A stretch of DNA of 64,000 bases. Source: Natronomonas sp. CBA1123 (GTDB lineage: Archaea > Halobacteriota > Halobacteria > Halobacteriales > Haloarculaceae). A program made the position numbers and the translations under genes. The notes beneath the pieces were generated by a model. The model saw only the letters and a program-made list of their open reading frames with translations. It did no database searches and was not told the DNA's origin. This document shows, piece after piece, positions 17,915 to 26,957 of this stretch (position 1 is the first letter of the stretch; every line of letters starts with the position of its first letter). The stretch is taken from assembly GCF_009741925.1 (NCBI RefSeq), contig NZ_WPCC01000005.1, forward strand, positions 53,122 to 117,121. Direction: 5' to 3'.

Positions 17915-19354
17915 ATGCGCGGGCAGTTCACACGGCGGACCCTGTTGGCCGCCACGGCGGGACTCACGACGACCGCCTTGGGGGGCGGGAAAGCGGCGGC
18001 GCTCCCGGAACTGGATTCGCTGGATTCCGACCCCGAGTGGTTGCGTCGGGAGTTTCGCAACTACGCGAAGACACAGGAGGCACCCGCAGAGCAGTCCTCC
18101 GACCCGGAGTTCATGCGGCGCTGGCAGCGGCGAAGCACCGAAAACGCCGCGAGTTACGCCGAGCGTGTCGCCGCCGAACCCGGCTGGCGGAGCCACGCGA
18201 ACCTCTGTGCGACCTGGGGCGAGCAGTGTACCGGCGACCCCACGCTGTACCGCGACATCGACGCTCGGAACTTCTACGGCACCGTCGGCGAACGGCAGCG
18301 CGTCGCCTTCTACGACCGCGAGGGCGCCCGCCTGTCGGGACACGTCTGGACGCCCGTCGAAGCGGAAGCAGACGAGGCCCGCCCCGGTATCGTCATCACG
18401 AACGGGTCAGTACAGGCCCCAGAACCGCTGTACTGGTGGGCCGCCCAGTCGCTCGTCGCGGCGGGCTACGTCGTGTTGACCTACGACCCCCGTGGACAGG
18501 GTCGTTCGGACAGTCTCACGCCCTCGGGCGAACCCGGCGGCAACGCCAACGGCGAGGTGTTCGTGACGAACCAAATCGACGCCATCGACTTCTTCCACTC
18601 GACGCCCGAGGAGCCGTACGCGCCGAACGCCGCCTACGACCGCGGCGACGACGCACCGGTCGTCGAGTACAACCCCGCCTTCAACCGGCTTGACCGCTCT
18701 CGGCTCGGCATCGCCGGCCACTCCGCTGGCGCCATCGGCGCGAGCATCGTACAAGGACTGGAGCCGTGGCCGACCGGTGGCGCCAACCCCGTCGATGCGG
18801 TCGTCGCGTGGGACAACCTCGGCGGTAGCGACAGCGTGGCCGGCGACGGCCCCGAGAGCGAGGCCACCGACGCCGCGCGATTCTTCGAGACGGTTCCCGA
18901 GGGGAGCGTCGAACCCCGAGTCCCCGCGATGGGGCAATCCGGCGACTACTTCCTGACGCCGACGCCCCACGAGCAGCCGCCGGACCCCGACGGGAAATCG
19001 AGGGGGTTCGAGCGGTTCCGAGAGGCCGGCGTCCCCACCTACCAGCTCGTCATCCGGGGTGGAACCCACTACGAGTGGTCGCTACTGCCGACGTTCCCCG
19101 CCACGTCGTGGGAGTTCGGCAACGCCCTCGCCGACCACTACACCGTCGCGTGGTTCGACCGGTGGCTGAAAGAACCGAACGAGTCGGGGTACCACGACGC
19201 CGATTCGCGGCTGCTGGCCGACGAGGAGTGGGGGAATCATCTCAGTTTCCACTACCGCTCGAAGCGGGCCTTCCCCGGCCGAAACCAGCAGCATCACTCC
19301 TGTGAGGACATCCGAACCGGCTGTGACACCCCGACGCCGCCGGGACGACGGTAA
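17915..19354 (+). CDS. Tat-exported alpha/beta hydrolase
   Basis: A 479-aa protein with an N-terminal Tat-type signal (FTRRTLLAATAG, residues 5-16, then an Ala/Gly-rich stretch), so it is probably exported folded, the main haloarchaeal route. The nucleophile elbow is IAGHSAGAIG, and a preceding strand reads VLTYDPRGQGRSD, normal for dienelactone-hydrolase-like or cocaine-esterase-like enzymes. A candidate catalytic His is in VIRGGTHYEWS near residue 385. A TATA-like CTATAG lies about 27 bases before the ATG. The substrate is unknown. Confidence 0.78.
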   Translation: MRGQFTRRTLLAATAGLTTTALGGGKAAALPELDSLDSDPEWLRREFRNYAKTQEAPAEQSSDPEFMRRWQRRSTENAASYAERVAAEPGWRSHANLCATWGEQCTGDPTLYRDIDARNFYGTVGERQRVAFYDREGARLSGHVWTPVEAEADEARPGIVITNGSVQAPEPLYWWAAQSLVAAGYVVLTYDPRGQGRSDSLTPSGEPGGNANGEVFVTNQIDAIDFFHSTPEEPYAPNAAYDRGDDAPVVEYNPAFNRLDRSRLGIAGHSAGAIGASIVQGLEPWPTGGANPVDAVVAWDNLGGSDSVAGDGPESEATDAARFFETVPEGSVEPRVPAMGQSGDYFLTPTPHEQPPDPDGKSRGFERFREAGVPTYQLVIRGGTHYEWSLLPTFPATSWEFGNALADHYTVAWFDRWLKEPNESGYHDADSRLLADEEWGNHLSFHYRSKRAFPGRNQQHHSCEDIRTGCDTPTPPGRR

Positions 19355-19360
19355 GCGAAC

Positions 19361-19369
19361 CTTTTTACC
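19361..19369 (+). promoter_or_regulatory. valS promoter TATA box
   Basis: CTTTTTACC lies just after the hydrolase stop. Haloarchaeal spacing puts the transcript start near 19391, directly at the ATG of the 11-codon leader ORF rather than at valS itself. Confidence 0.6.
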
Positions 19370-19391
19370 GGCAACAGCCATGCCAACGGGT

Positions 19392-19427
19392 ATGAGCGCG
19401 AGTCAGTCGGTAGTACGTGGACTGTAA
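19392..19427 (+). CDS. Putative valS leader peptide (11 aa, Val-Val)
   Basis: The ORF reads MSASQSVVRGL then TAA. It begins about 25 bases after the TATA-like CTTTTTACC, the position expected for a leaderless start. Codons 7 and 8 are GTA GTA, a codon seldom used in this GC-rich genome. The following gene encodes valyl-tRNA synthetase, so ribosome stalling at Val codons could report low charged tRNA-Val. The ORF overlaps complementary segments described separately. No other case is known to me in archaea, and such a short ORF could occur by chance; the match of amino acid to gene is the main argument. Confidence 0.5.
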   Translation: MSASQSVVRGL

Positions 19428-19468
19428 CCGCGCCTTTCTCTCGGCGCGCACGCGAACTGCCTACCGAC
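19404..19468 (+). promoter_or_regulatory. Candidate attenuator structures in the valS leader
   Basis: Three pairings can be read. CAGTC (19404-19408) pairs with GACTG (19420-19424) inside the leader ORF. CGCGCC (19429-19434) pairs with GGCGCG (19443-19448) around an eight-base pyrimidine loop. GTCGGTAG (19406-19413), which includes most of the first Val codon, is exactly complementary to CTACCGAC (19461-19468), located 23-30 bases before the valS ATG. The first and third exclude each other, so a ribosome on the leader would choose between them. No Shine-Dalgarno motif precedes valS. Confidence 0.45.
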
Positions 19469-19490
19469 CGGTTTACGCGACACCCCAATC

Positions 19491-22109
19491 ATGAGCGAGG
19501 TTCCTGACAGCTACGACCCCGACGCCGCAGAACAGAAGTGGCACGAGGAGTGGGCCGACTCCGACGTGTACAGCTACGACGACGACCCCGAACGCCCAGA
19601 TTACATCATCGACACGCCGCCGCCGTACCCGACCGGAAACCTCCACATCGGGAACGCACTCGGCTGGTGTTACATGGACTTCGCGGCGCGGTACCACCGC
19701 CTGAAAGGCGACGACGTGCTGTTCCCGCAGGGGTGGGACTGCCACGGCCTGCCGACGGAAGTCAAAGTCGAGGAGAACCGCGACATCCACCGCACCGAAG
19801 TCTCCCGCGAGCAGTTCCGGGAGTGGTGTATCGAACACACCAACGACCAAATCGGCGCGATGAAGGAGACGATGGGGACGCTCGGGTTCTCACAGGACTG
19901 GAACCACGAGTACCGGACGATGGACCCCGACTACTGGGGGGAGACCCAGCGGTCGTTCGTCGAGATGGCATCGGACGGCTACGTGTACCAGGACGAACAC
20001 CCCGTCAACTGGTGTCCCCGGTGTGAGACGGCAATCGCCGACGCCGAGGTCGAAAACGAAGACCACGAGGGGACGCTGTACTACATCACCTTCGAGGGCG
20101 TCGGCAACGACGATATCGAAATCGCGACCACGCGCCCCGAACTGCTCGCGGCGTGTGTCGGAATGGCCGTCAGCCCCGACGACGAACGCTACGAAGACCG
20201 CATCGGCGACACCTTCGAGGTGCCGCTGTTCGGCCAGGAAGTCGAACTCATCGCCGACGACGACGTTGACGGCGACTTCGGGACCGGCGCGGTGATGATA
20301 TGTACCTTCGGCGACAAACAGGACGTCGACTGGTGGGTCGAACACGACCTCGATTTGCGTCCGGTGTTCACCGAGGACGGCAAACTCAACGAACTCGCCG
20401 GCGAGTTCGAGGGCCAGACAATCGACGAGGCGAAAGACGCCATCGCGACCGCCCTCCAGAAATCCGGCCACCTCAACGACGAAGAGCCGACCGAGCAGTC
20501 CGTCGGCCAGTGTTGGCGCTGTGATACGCCCATCGAAATCCTCTCGAAAGAGCAGTGGTTCGTCCGCGTCGACCAAGAGGAGATTCTGGAGCAGGCTCAG
20601 GCCGTCGAATGGTTCCCCGAGCACATGTACAGCCGACTCGAGGAGTGGACCGAGGGGATGGAGTGGGACTGGGTCATCTCCCGACAGCGCGTCTTCGCCA
20701 CCCCGATTCCCGCCTGGGAGTGTGAGGACTGTGGGCACGTCCACATCGCCGACAGCGAGGAGGTGCCCGTCGACCCGACGACGGACGAGCCCGCCGTCGA
20801 GACGTGCATCGAGTGCGGCGGCGAGTCGTGGACCGGCGAAACCGACGTGATGGACACGTGGATGGATTCGTCGATTTCGCCGCTGTACGTCGCTGGCTGG
20901 CCCGACGCCGACTTCGAACCCGTTCAACTGCGCGAGCAGGGCCACGACATCATCCGGACGTGGGCCTTCTACACCATCCTCCGGACGGCCGCCCTAGAGG
21001 ACACCATCCCGTGGGAGGACGCCCTCATCAACGGGATGGTGTTCGGCGAGGACGGCAACAAGATGTCCAAATCACGCGACAACTTCGTCCAGCCCGAGGA
21101 GGTCGTCGAGGAGTACGGCGCCGACGCCTTCCGGCAGGCGATGGCGCTGGGTGGCCAACCCGGCAGCGACATTCAGTTCCAGTGGAAAGAGGTCACCTCC
21201 GCGAGTCGCTTCCAGACGAAGGTCTGGAACATCACGAAGTTCGCCTCCGGCCACGTCGACGAGTCGACGGCGGACATCACCGACCCCGCCTACCGGGACG
21301 CAGACGAGTGGATTCTCTCGAAGTGCGCCCGTGTCGCCGAGAGCGTCGCCGAGGACATGGAGGAGTACCGCTTCGACAGCGCCCTGCGAGAGGTCCGGGA
21401 GTTCGTCTGGCACGACCTCGCCGACGACTACCTCGAACTCGTGAAGGGCCGCCTGTACGAGGGCCGACCGGGCGAGCGAAAGGCCGCCCAACACGCACTG
21501 TACACCGCGTTGACTGCCTCCCTGCGGATGCTCTCGCCCTTTGCGCCGTTCATCACCGAGGAGGCATGGAGCCACCTCCCGACCGATGGGAGCGTCCACA
21601 ACGCCGCCTGGCCCGAGTTGCCCGAGGGCGACACCGAAACCGAACGCCGGGGCGAACTCATCGCCGCGGTCGCCGCCACGGTTCGTGGCTGGAAATCCGA
21701 CGAGGGAAAACCCCTGAACGCCGACCTCGACCGCATCGAGGTGTACCTCGACGAGGACCTCCCGTTGGATACCTACGACCTCGCGGACACCGTCAACGGC
21801 CCCGTCTACGTCGAACAGGGCCGGCCGAACATCGAACTCGTCCCCGTCGATGTGGATATCGAACACAGCGAACTGGGGCCGGCCTTCCGCGACCAGGCTG
21901 GCGCCGTCATCGGAAAACTGGAAGCGGCCGACCCCGCGGAACTGCAGGCCGAACTGGAGACGGAGGGGCACGTCGAGTTCGACCTCGACGGCGAGACAGT
22001 CACCGTCGACGCCGAGATGTTCGACATCGTCGAGGAACAGCGCTCGGAGAGCGGCGAGGAGGTTGTCGTCCTCGAAGCAGGGGATGCGACGGTGTTGGTG
22101 GTGGAGTAG
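19491..22109 (+). CDS. valS: Valyl-tRNA synthetase
   Basis: An 872-aa class I synthetase that charges tRNA-Val with valine and edits mischarged threonine. The HIGH motif is [14 protein letters not shown] near residue 40 and the KMSKS motif is NKMSKSRDN near residue 523. The editing domain is in between ([10 protein letters not shown]), and zinc-type CxxC pairs are present (WCPRCE, CWRCD, CEDCG, CIECG). The C-terminal anticodon-binding domain ends in a short tail. The ATG at 19491 starts 64 bases after the stop of the leader ORF. A 9-bp stem follows the stop codon. Confidence 0.95.
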   Translation: MSEVPDSYDPDAAEQKWHEEWADSDVYSYDDDPERPDYIIDTPPPYPTGNLHIGNALGWCYMDFAARYHRLKGDDVLFPQGWDCHGLPTEVKVEENRDIHRTEVSREQFREWCIEHTNDQIGAMKETMGTLGFSQDWNHEYRTMDPDYWGETQRSFVEMASDGYVYQDEHPVNWCPRCETAIADAEVENEDHEGTLYYITFEGVGNDDIEIATTRPELLAACVGMAVSPDDERYEDRIGDTFEVPLFGQEVELIADDDVDGDFGTGAVMICTFGDKQDVDWWVEHDLDLRPVFTEDGKLNELAGEFEGQTIDEAKDAIATALQKSGHLNDEEPTEQSVGQCWRCDTPIEILSKEQWFVRVDQEEILEQAQAVEWFPEHMYSRLEEWTEGMEWDWVISRQRVFATPIPAWECEDCGHVHIADSEEVPVDPTTDEPAVETCIECGGESWTGETDVMDTWMDSSISPLYVAGWPDADFEPVQLREQGHDIIRTWAFYTILRTAALEDTIPWEDALINGMVFGEDGNKMSKSRDNFVQPEEVVEEYGADAFRQAMALGGQPGSDIQFQWKEVTSASRFQTKVWNITKFASGHVDESTADITDPAYRDADEWILSKCARVAESVAEDMEEYRFDSALREVREFVWHDLADDYLELVKGRLYEGRPGERKAAQHALYTALTASLRMLSPFAPFITEEAWSHLPTDGSVHNAAWPELPEGDTETERRGELIAAVAATVRGWKSDEGKPLNADLDRIEVYLDEDLPLDTYDLADTVNGPVYVEQGRPNIELVPVDVDIEHSELGPAFRDQAGAVIGKLEAADPAELQAELETEGHVEFDLDGETVTVDAEMFDIVEEQRSESGEEVVVLEAGDATVLVVE

Positions 22110-22138
22110 CGAGACTCCGAACGAAGTGAGGAGTCTCG
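22110..22138 (+). terminator. Hairpin directly after valS
   Basis: CGAGACTCC (22110-22118) and GGAGTCTCG (22130-22138) form a perfect 9-bp stem with an 11-base loop, beginning on the base after the valS stop. No T-run follows, so it may act in 3'-end stability as much as in termination. Confidence 0.45.
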
Positions 22139-22215
22139 GGGAGTGAGCGGGGAGCGAAGCGACCCGCGAGTAGGGAGGTCGCCATCGACGCCCGCCTACC
22201 GGAGCCGAACCGCCG

Positions 22216-22341
22216 CTATTCCGAATCCTGCACCCGCCTGACAACCCGTTTCGCGCCGTAGTAGGCCCACTCACCGGCATAACAAAACGCACAACCCCTG
22301 AACTGCGGCCGATTTGGCTCCGCATCTATCGAGTCGCTCAT
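22216..22341 (-). CDS. Possible 41-aa CxxC microprotein
   Basis: A short ORF in the 415-base gap between valS and the lipase-like gene, starting MSDSIDAEPNRPQFRG. It contains one CxxC pair (CAFC at residues 17-20) followed by an aromatic stretch, YAGEWAYYGAK, and a basic tail. Haloarchaea encode many small proteins with CxxC pairs, and two copies could share a zinc ion. It is too short to trust from length alone, and no clear TATA box precedes it. The rest of the gap (22342-22490) holds no other ORF I can support. Confidence 0.35.
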   Translation of the reverse strand: MSDSIDAEPNRPQFRGCAFCYAGEWAYYGAKRVVRRVQDSE

Positions 22342-22446
22342 CTCGTCTGTGGTTCGGTCTTACAGACTGTGAACCGCACGCGTGTGTGCGTACCTGACGC
22401 ACACCGCTGGCGAAAGAAACCACGAGAAAGCGGCAAGGTATTACAT

Positions 22447-22499
22447 TGTTAAGTAATTTTCCCCTGATACAGGATTCGTCCCGTTAGTTGGATATATTC
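22447..22499 (+). promoter_or_regulatory. AT-rich promoter region of the lipase-like gene
   Basis: Contains TGTTAAGTAAT (22447-22457), identical to the element before the small membrane protein near 3352, and a TATA-like GATATATTC ending at 22499, about 30 bases before the GTG start at 22525. Confidence 0.4.
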
Positions 22500-22524
22500 T
22501 AGTGCCACCCTGGGAACTGGTAGT

Positions 22525-23397
22525 GTGTCCCTCGCTACTACGACTCAAGGGTGGCCGTTTTCGCGGGAGCTACTGCGTAGCGTCCGCGAACTCAAGCGCG
22601 CGCGCCGTCGAGGCGGGTGTGCGACGGGGTGTGACCACGACCGTGCCGACGACGGGCGCCTCCCGTGGTCGACGGACGGCGCCTACGGCGGCTGGGGGGG
22701 CCACGAGTACCACGGGACCGAACCTGGCAGCGAGCGGACGCCCGTGGTGTTCGTCCACGGCAACCAACGGGACGCCTGCGACTGGGAGCGCCACGCCGAG
22801 TTCTTCCTCCGGCGGGGCTACGGCGGCGACGACCTCTGGGCGGTGACGTTCCGGGAGGGAACCCCGACTCACGCGGCGATGATTGAGAAACTCGACGCCT
22901 TCGTCGGGTCCGTCCGAGAGTACACCGGTGCCGAGAGCGTCGACGTCGTCGCACACAGCCTCGGCGTCACCGGCGTACGCTGCTGGCTCGCCGCCCGAAA
23001 CCGGCTGTCGTGGGTCGATAGCTTCGTTGGCCTCGCCGGCGCCAACCACGGGACCGTCCTCAGCACGTGGTGTGCTGACACCGGGTTCGCCCGCGGCCCC
23101 TACCGGGTCAGCGAGTTCCTCCGCGACGACCACGACTCGGTCGAGGGACACCCGCTGGCTCGACTCAACGAAAACGAGACGCCCGGCGACGTCGACTACT
23201 ACACGCTCCGAGGCACCGAGGACCCTCTGTTCTGGAACTGCCGGCGGAGCCCCGAACTCGAGGGCGCGACCAACGTCGCCATCGAGACGGACCACGACGG
23301 CGTTCGCACCGACCGGACGGCCCTCGAGTACATCTACCGGTGGACTGCCGGTGAACACCCCTACGACATCCAACAGCAGGTCGCCCTCCCGGGGTGA
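22525..23397 (+). CDS. Alpha/beta hydrolase, triacylglycerol lipase-like
   Basis: A 290-aa protein. The oxyanion strand VVFVHGNQRDACDW lies near residue 75, the nucleophile elbow VVAHSLGVTG near residue 140, and candidate acid and His are in LRGTEDPLFW and ETDHDGVRTD. This is the order found in class 2 lipases and PGAP1-like esterases. There is no signal peptide, so it is probably cytoplasmic. GTG at 22525 is the only good start after the TATA-like element; the first 45 residues are Arg/Gly-rich and less typical, so an internal start cannot be excluded. Confidence 0.75.
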   Translation: MSLATTTQGWPFSRELLRSVRELKRARRRGGCATGCDHDRADDGRLPWSTDGAYGGWGGHEYHGTEPGSERTPVVFVHGNQRDACDWERHAEFFLRRGYGGDDLWAVTFREGTPTHAAMIEKLDAFVGSVREYTGAESVDVVAHSLGVTGVRCWLAARNRLSWVDSFVGLAGANHGTVLSTWCADTGFARGPYRVSEFLRDDHDSVEGHPLARLNENETPGDVDYYTLRGTEDPLFWNCRRSPELEGATNVAIETDHDGVRTDRTALEYIYRWTAGEHPYDIQQQVALPG

Positions 23398-23445
23398 CCC
23401 GGGTCGGGCGTCACGCTTACCCCACTTCGTGACCACCGTCCGGGC

Positions 23446-23727
23446 ATGGCCGACCGTATCATGAAGGTCAACGCCTACACGACGCTGGACCTCCTCGACG
23501 GCGAAGTCGAGGGGCACGGCTTCGAGGAAGAGGCCTACGCCGTGGTGAACGTGACGAGTCCGCGGGAGAACCCCGACCACGTCTCGCTGCAGGTGGAGTT
23601 GGACAACACGCAGTTAGAACACCTCGCTCCCCACGCCGAGACGGTTCGGCTCTCAGCCGAAGAGGCCCGGACGCTGGCGGCGGACCTCGAGAAACACGCC
23701 GAGAAGGTCGAGGCGAACGAGGACTGA
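23446..23727 (+). CDS. Small haloarchaeal protein (DUF6360-like)
   Basis: A 93-aa protein, MADRIMKVNAYTTLDLLDGE at the N-terminus, mixed alpha/beta, with a helical acidic tail (EARTLAADLEKHAEKVEANED). It resembles the haloarchaeal family annotated DUF6360. No catalytic residues stand out. It lies 48 bases after the lipase-like gene and 16 before a cysteine-rich gene on the same strand, so the three may share a transcript. Confidence 0.65.
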   Translation: MADRIMKVNAYTTLDLLDGEVEGHGFEEEAYAVVNVTSPRENPDHVSLQVELDNTQLEHLAPHAETVRLSAEEARTLAADLEKHAEKVEANED

Positions 23728-23743
23728 TACGCCCGGAGAGCGT

Positions 23744-24070
23744 ATGGCCCGTATGGCGGAGGAGGGCACTGACGGGCCCCCAAGAGGTGACGAGAACCCC
23801 GTCTCCCGGGAGTTGGGGTTCTGTCCGTGCTGTGGCTATCGGACGCTGACCCCGAATCAGCCGGGGTCCTACGAGGTGTGTGAAATCTGCGGTTGGCTCG
23901 ACGACCTCTTCGGGTTCTACTATCCCGACGCCCAGAGCGACTACAACTACGTCTCGCTGTCGACGGCCCGCGAGAACGTCGCGGAGTTCGGCGCGTGTCT
24001 CCCCGATGTCGTCGAGTCGACACGGGAGCCTGATGGCGACGACCGGGACCCGAACTACCCCTACGAGTAA
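23744..24070 (+). CDS. CPCC-family cysteine-rich protein
   Basis: A 108-aa protein carrying LGFCPCCGYRTL near residue 25 and YEVCEICGWLDD near residue 43, the paired CxCC/CxxC knuckles of the bacterial CPCC domain, which probably bind zinc. The domain continues with the typical aromatic stretch PDAQSDYNYVSLSTARENV. The function of the family is unknown. It starts 16 bases after the preceding gene and converges on the aldo/keto reductase. Confidence 0.8.
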   Translation: MARMAEEGTDGPPRGDENPVSRELGFCPCCGYRTLTPNQPGSYEVCEICGWLDDLFGFYYPDAQSDYNYVSLSTARENVAEFGACLPDVVESTREPDGDDRDPNYPYE

Positions 24071-24077
24071 TCCGCCG

Positions 24078-24896
24078 TCAAGCCAGTTTCTCGAACTCTT
24101 CAGGCGTCAACTCGATATCGGCGGCGGCGACGTTCTCCTCGAGGTGGGTGACGCTGGAGGTGCCCGGAATCGGTAGCATGACTGGCGACCGTTCGAGCAG
24201 CCACGCCAACGCGATTTGCTGTGGCGTCGCGTCGTGGGCGTCGGCTACCTCCTCGATTCCGTCGACGGAATCCAGGTCGTTGGCCGCAAGCGGGTACCAG
24301 GGGATGAAGCCGATGCCGTACTCCGTGCAGGCGTCGAGCACGTCGCTTTCCTCGCGATAGCCGACGTTGTAGCGGTTCTGAACGGTCGCGATGTCGACGA
24401 TGTCGCGTGCGAGGTCCAGTTGCTCGACGCTGACGTTCGAGAGGCCGACGTGTCGAATCAGCCCCTCGTCTTTCATCTCGGCGAGCGTCGCGACGCTCTC
24501 CTCGAAGTCGGCCTCGGGGTCCGGGCGGTGGAACTGATAGAGGTCGATTTCGTCGACGCGGAGGCGGTCGAGACTGCACAGCACGGCGTTGCGGAGGTAG
24601 TCCGGGTCGCCACGCGGGAGCCACTCGCCGTCGGTGTTCCGGAGCAGTCCGCCCTTCGTCGCCACGACCACGTCGTCGTAGGGCGCGAGCGTCTCGCCGA
24701 TGAGCCGCTCGGAGACGCCCGGGCCGTAGGAGTCGGCAGTGTCGACGAGGTCGACGAGGTCGCTGGCCCGCCGGAGTACGTCGCGAGCCCCTGCTACGTC
24801 GTCGGGTTCGCCGATGATATCCTCGCCGGTGATTCGCATTGCACCGAAGCCGAGGCGACCGACCGTGAGTTCGCCACCGATGTCGAAGGTGTCCAT
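24078..24896 (-). CDS. Aldo/keto reductase
   Basis: A 272-aa NAD(P)H-dependent oxidoreductase with a TIM-barrel fold. The catalytic tetrad is visible: Asp and Tyr in DTADSYGPGVSE, Lys in VVATKGGLL, and His in YQFHRPDPEAD. The cofactor-binding tail is PIPGTSSVTHLEENVAA. The ATG at 24896 is preferred to the TTG two codons upstream. The gene begins 30 bases after the stop of the HAD phosphatase gene, so they may be co-transcribed. Confidence 0.9.
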   Translation of the reverse strand: MDTFDIGGELTVGRLGFGAMRITGEDIIGEPDDVAGARDVLRRASDLVDLVDTADSYGPGVSERLIGETLAPYDDVVVATKGGLLRNTDGEWLPRGDPDYLRNAVLCSLDRLRVDEIDLYQFHRPDPEADFEESVATLAEMKDEGLIRHVGLSNVSVEQLDLARDIVDIATVQNRYNVGYREESDVLDACTEYGIGFIPWYPLAANDLDSVDGIEEVADAHDATPQQIALAWLLERSPVMLPIPGTSSVTHLEENVAAADIELTPEEFEKLA

Positions 24897-24926
24897 ACCC
24901 AAACGTCGGGCGCCACCGACAAAAGC

Positions 24927-25496
24927 CTACACGCCGAGGAGATTGCGAACGTCGTCCCACGACTCGACGACGTGGGCGCCGTCGCAGGCCGCGGGGTCGC
25001 TGTACGGCTGTCGCATCAGAAAGCCCGCTTTGCCGGCGTCGAGGGCGTTTGCGACGTTCGTGTGATAGTCGTCGATGAGCGCATCGCCCGGCACCTCACC
25101 CTTGTCCCGGGGGACTTCCTCGTGGAACTCGTCGTAGGGGACGCCGTGTTCGTCCAGCCACGCCTTCGAGACGTCGTGCGTCTCGGGGACGCGATGGGTG
25201 GCGATTTCGATGTGGTACTCCTCGCGAAGTGCCCCGAGAGCGTCGGCGACGCCCGGCGTTGGGTCCATCCCGCCGAAGTACCACTCCGGCCGCTCGGTCA
25301 TCAACTCAGTGATGACGTCCCCGATGTGGCCGTCGATGGCCGGGTGCTCGTAGGACCACTCGTCGATGTCCGACGGGGAAACGCCGAGGGAGAACTCCTC
25401 GTTGAGGTGGGTCACGAGCCGCGGGAGCTGGTCGGCGACGACGCCGTCGAGGTCGACGAGCAGCGTCGAACCGGGAGAGAGGGGACGGGTACTCAT
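24927..25496 (-). CDS. HAD-superfamily phosphatase, deoxyribonucleotidase-like
   Basis: A 189-aa protein. The HAD nucleophile motif is LLVDLDGVVADQL near residue 12 (D-x-D-G-V), a Thr-containing motif II is in EIATHRVPE, and the acidic motif is ALIDDYHTNV near residue 140. The short cap after motif I (RLVTHLNEEFSLGV) matches 5'(3')-deoxyribonucleotidases of the NT5C type, which remove phosphate from dNMPs. The substrate assignment is an inference. Confidence 0.75.
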   Translation of the reverse strand: MSTRPLSPGSTLLVDLDGVVADQLPRLVTHLNEEFSLGVSPSDIDEWSYEHPAIDGHIGDVITELMTERPEWYFGGMDPTPGVADALGALREEYHIEIATHRVPETHDVSKAWLDEHGVPYDEFHEEVPRDKGEVPGDALIDDYHTNVANALDAGKAGFLMRQPYSDPAACDGAHVVESWDDVRNLLGV

Positions 25497-25566
25497 TAGT
25501 GGATGTAGTGGTTCGAGCGGCTTAAGTTACACTTCGGGACGGCGTCACACGGCGGACGACGCCGTC

Positions 25567-26799
25567 TCACACCTCGACCGTCTCGCCCAACTCGGGCGCT
25601 CGCGCGTCGTGACCCTCCGATTCCAGTTCTCCGGCGAACCACACACAGGAGTCGCCGTGATTGACAAGAAGCGGCGTCCCGCGGTACGCTTCGAGGAACG
25701 ACCGCAGGCCGTCGCGGTCGGCGTGGGCGGAGAAGTCGTAGGATTCGACCTGTGCGCTCACCTGCAGGTGCCGACCGCCGAGTTCGGCGCTTCCGGTTTC
25801 GAGTATCTCGCGGCCGGGCGTCCCCTCGACCTGATACCCCGAGAAACAGAGCTTGTTGACCGGATTCGCGTGAATCTCGGGAATGTACGTCATCGCCGGC
25901 CCGCCCGAGAGCATCCCCGCGGTCGTGATGATGACCGTCGACTGGTCGGCGATGCGCTTTCGTTGGCCATCTCGTCCAGTCACGAATCGAGCGTTGGAGT
26001 TGGCCTTCCGCATCGCTTCGCCGTCACGGATGAACTCGGGATACTGTCGAACGAGTCGCGTCACCTCCTTGCCCATCCCGTCGACGTAGCAGTCGATGTC
26101 GTGGGCGTCACAGACGAGCATGAGTTCTTGGGTCCGGCCGATGGCGAAGGCGGGGACGACGACGGTGCCGCCCTCCCACAGCGTCGTCCGCACGCTGTCG
26201 ACGAACCGCGATTCGACGGCTTCCCGGGACTCGTGTTCGACGTCGGCGTAGGTCGATTCCGTGATGACGACGTCGGCATCGGGCCGTTCGGTCGTCGCCG
26301 AGACGAGTCGCTGGTCGTCGGTGTGGAAATCGCCCGTATACAGCAGACGCGTCTCCCCGTCGTCCACGAGGACGTGAGCGCTGCCGGGGATGTGGCCGGC
26401 ATTGAAGAACTCGACGCGGTGGCCGGCCGCCTCGAAGGCCTCGCGGTAGCCGTGAGTCTCCGAAATCTCGGTGACGCGGCGAACGTCCTCCTCGGTGAAG
26501 GGACACTGTGGCGTCCCGCCGTGGAGTTTCAGCGTGTCACGGGCCAGCGTCAACGCGAGTTCGTACGTCGGCGGTGTCCAGTGAATCGGCGGCCGGGCGT
26601 CACCGGACAACAGCGACGGCACCGCGCCGGCGTGGTCGAGGTGGCCGTGACTGACGACGACCGCCTCGGGGTCGATGTCGCCGATTGGGTACTGCGGCGG
26701 CGAGTCGGTCTTGATGCCGAAGTCGAGCAACAGCGCGTCGTTGACGAGGACGGCGCTGCGGCCGACTTCGCCCGCGCCGCCAAGGAACTGGACGTTCAC
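25567..26799 (-). CDS. Beta-CASP metallo-beta-lactamase nuclease
   Basis: A 410-aa protein with metallo-beta-lactamase motif 2 SHGHLDHAG near residue 52, motif 3 HIPGSAHVLV, motif 4 YTGDFHTDDQR, and the beta-CASP A/B/C motifs VITESTYAD, DFSAHADRDGL and LVNHGDS. This is a full catalytic set as in archaeal CPSF-like RNases. It lacks KH domains and is short, so it matches aCPSF2-type proteins. A role in RNA processing or 3'-end trimming is expected from the family. Confidence 0.88.
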   Translation of the reverse strand: MNVQFLGGAGEVGRSAVLVNDALLLDFGIKTDSPPQYPIGDIDPEAVVVSHGHLDHAGAVPSLLSGDARPPIHWTPPTYELALTLARDTLKLHGGTPQCPFTEEDVRRVTEISETHGYREAFEAAGHRVEFFNAGHIPGSAHVLVDDGETRLLYTGDFHTDDQRLVSATTERPDADVVITESTYADVEHESREAVESRFVDSVRTTLWEGGTVVVPAFAIGRTQELMLVCDAHDIDCYVDGMGKEVTRLVRQYPEFIRDGEAMRKANSNARFVTGRDGQRKRIADQSTVIITTAGMLSGGPAMTYIPEIHANPVNKLCFSGYQVEGTPGREILETGSAELGGRHLQVSAQVESYDFSAHADRDGLRSFLEAYRGTPLLVNHGDSCVWFAGELESEGHDARAPELGETVEV

Positions 26800-26957
26800 T
26801 ACGCCGTCGTTGGCGGGCGCGTGGTTTGCCTTCGTCGGTTCGCCTATCGGAACCGTCAGAGGCGAGGGACGGAGCGACAGCTATCGGACGAAAGAACACG
26901 AAACCGTCGGTGGACGCTATCTCCGAGACAGCGGGCGCTACGCGCTCACGGTCGAGG

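Noticed and set aside
19470..19477. GGTTTACG as a second valS promoter
   Set aside because: It is only about 15-20 bases before the valS ATG, which would put the transcript start inside the coding region.
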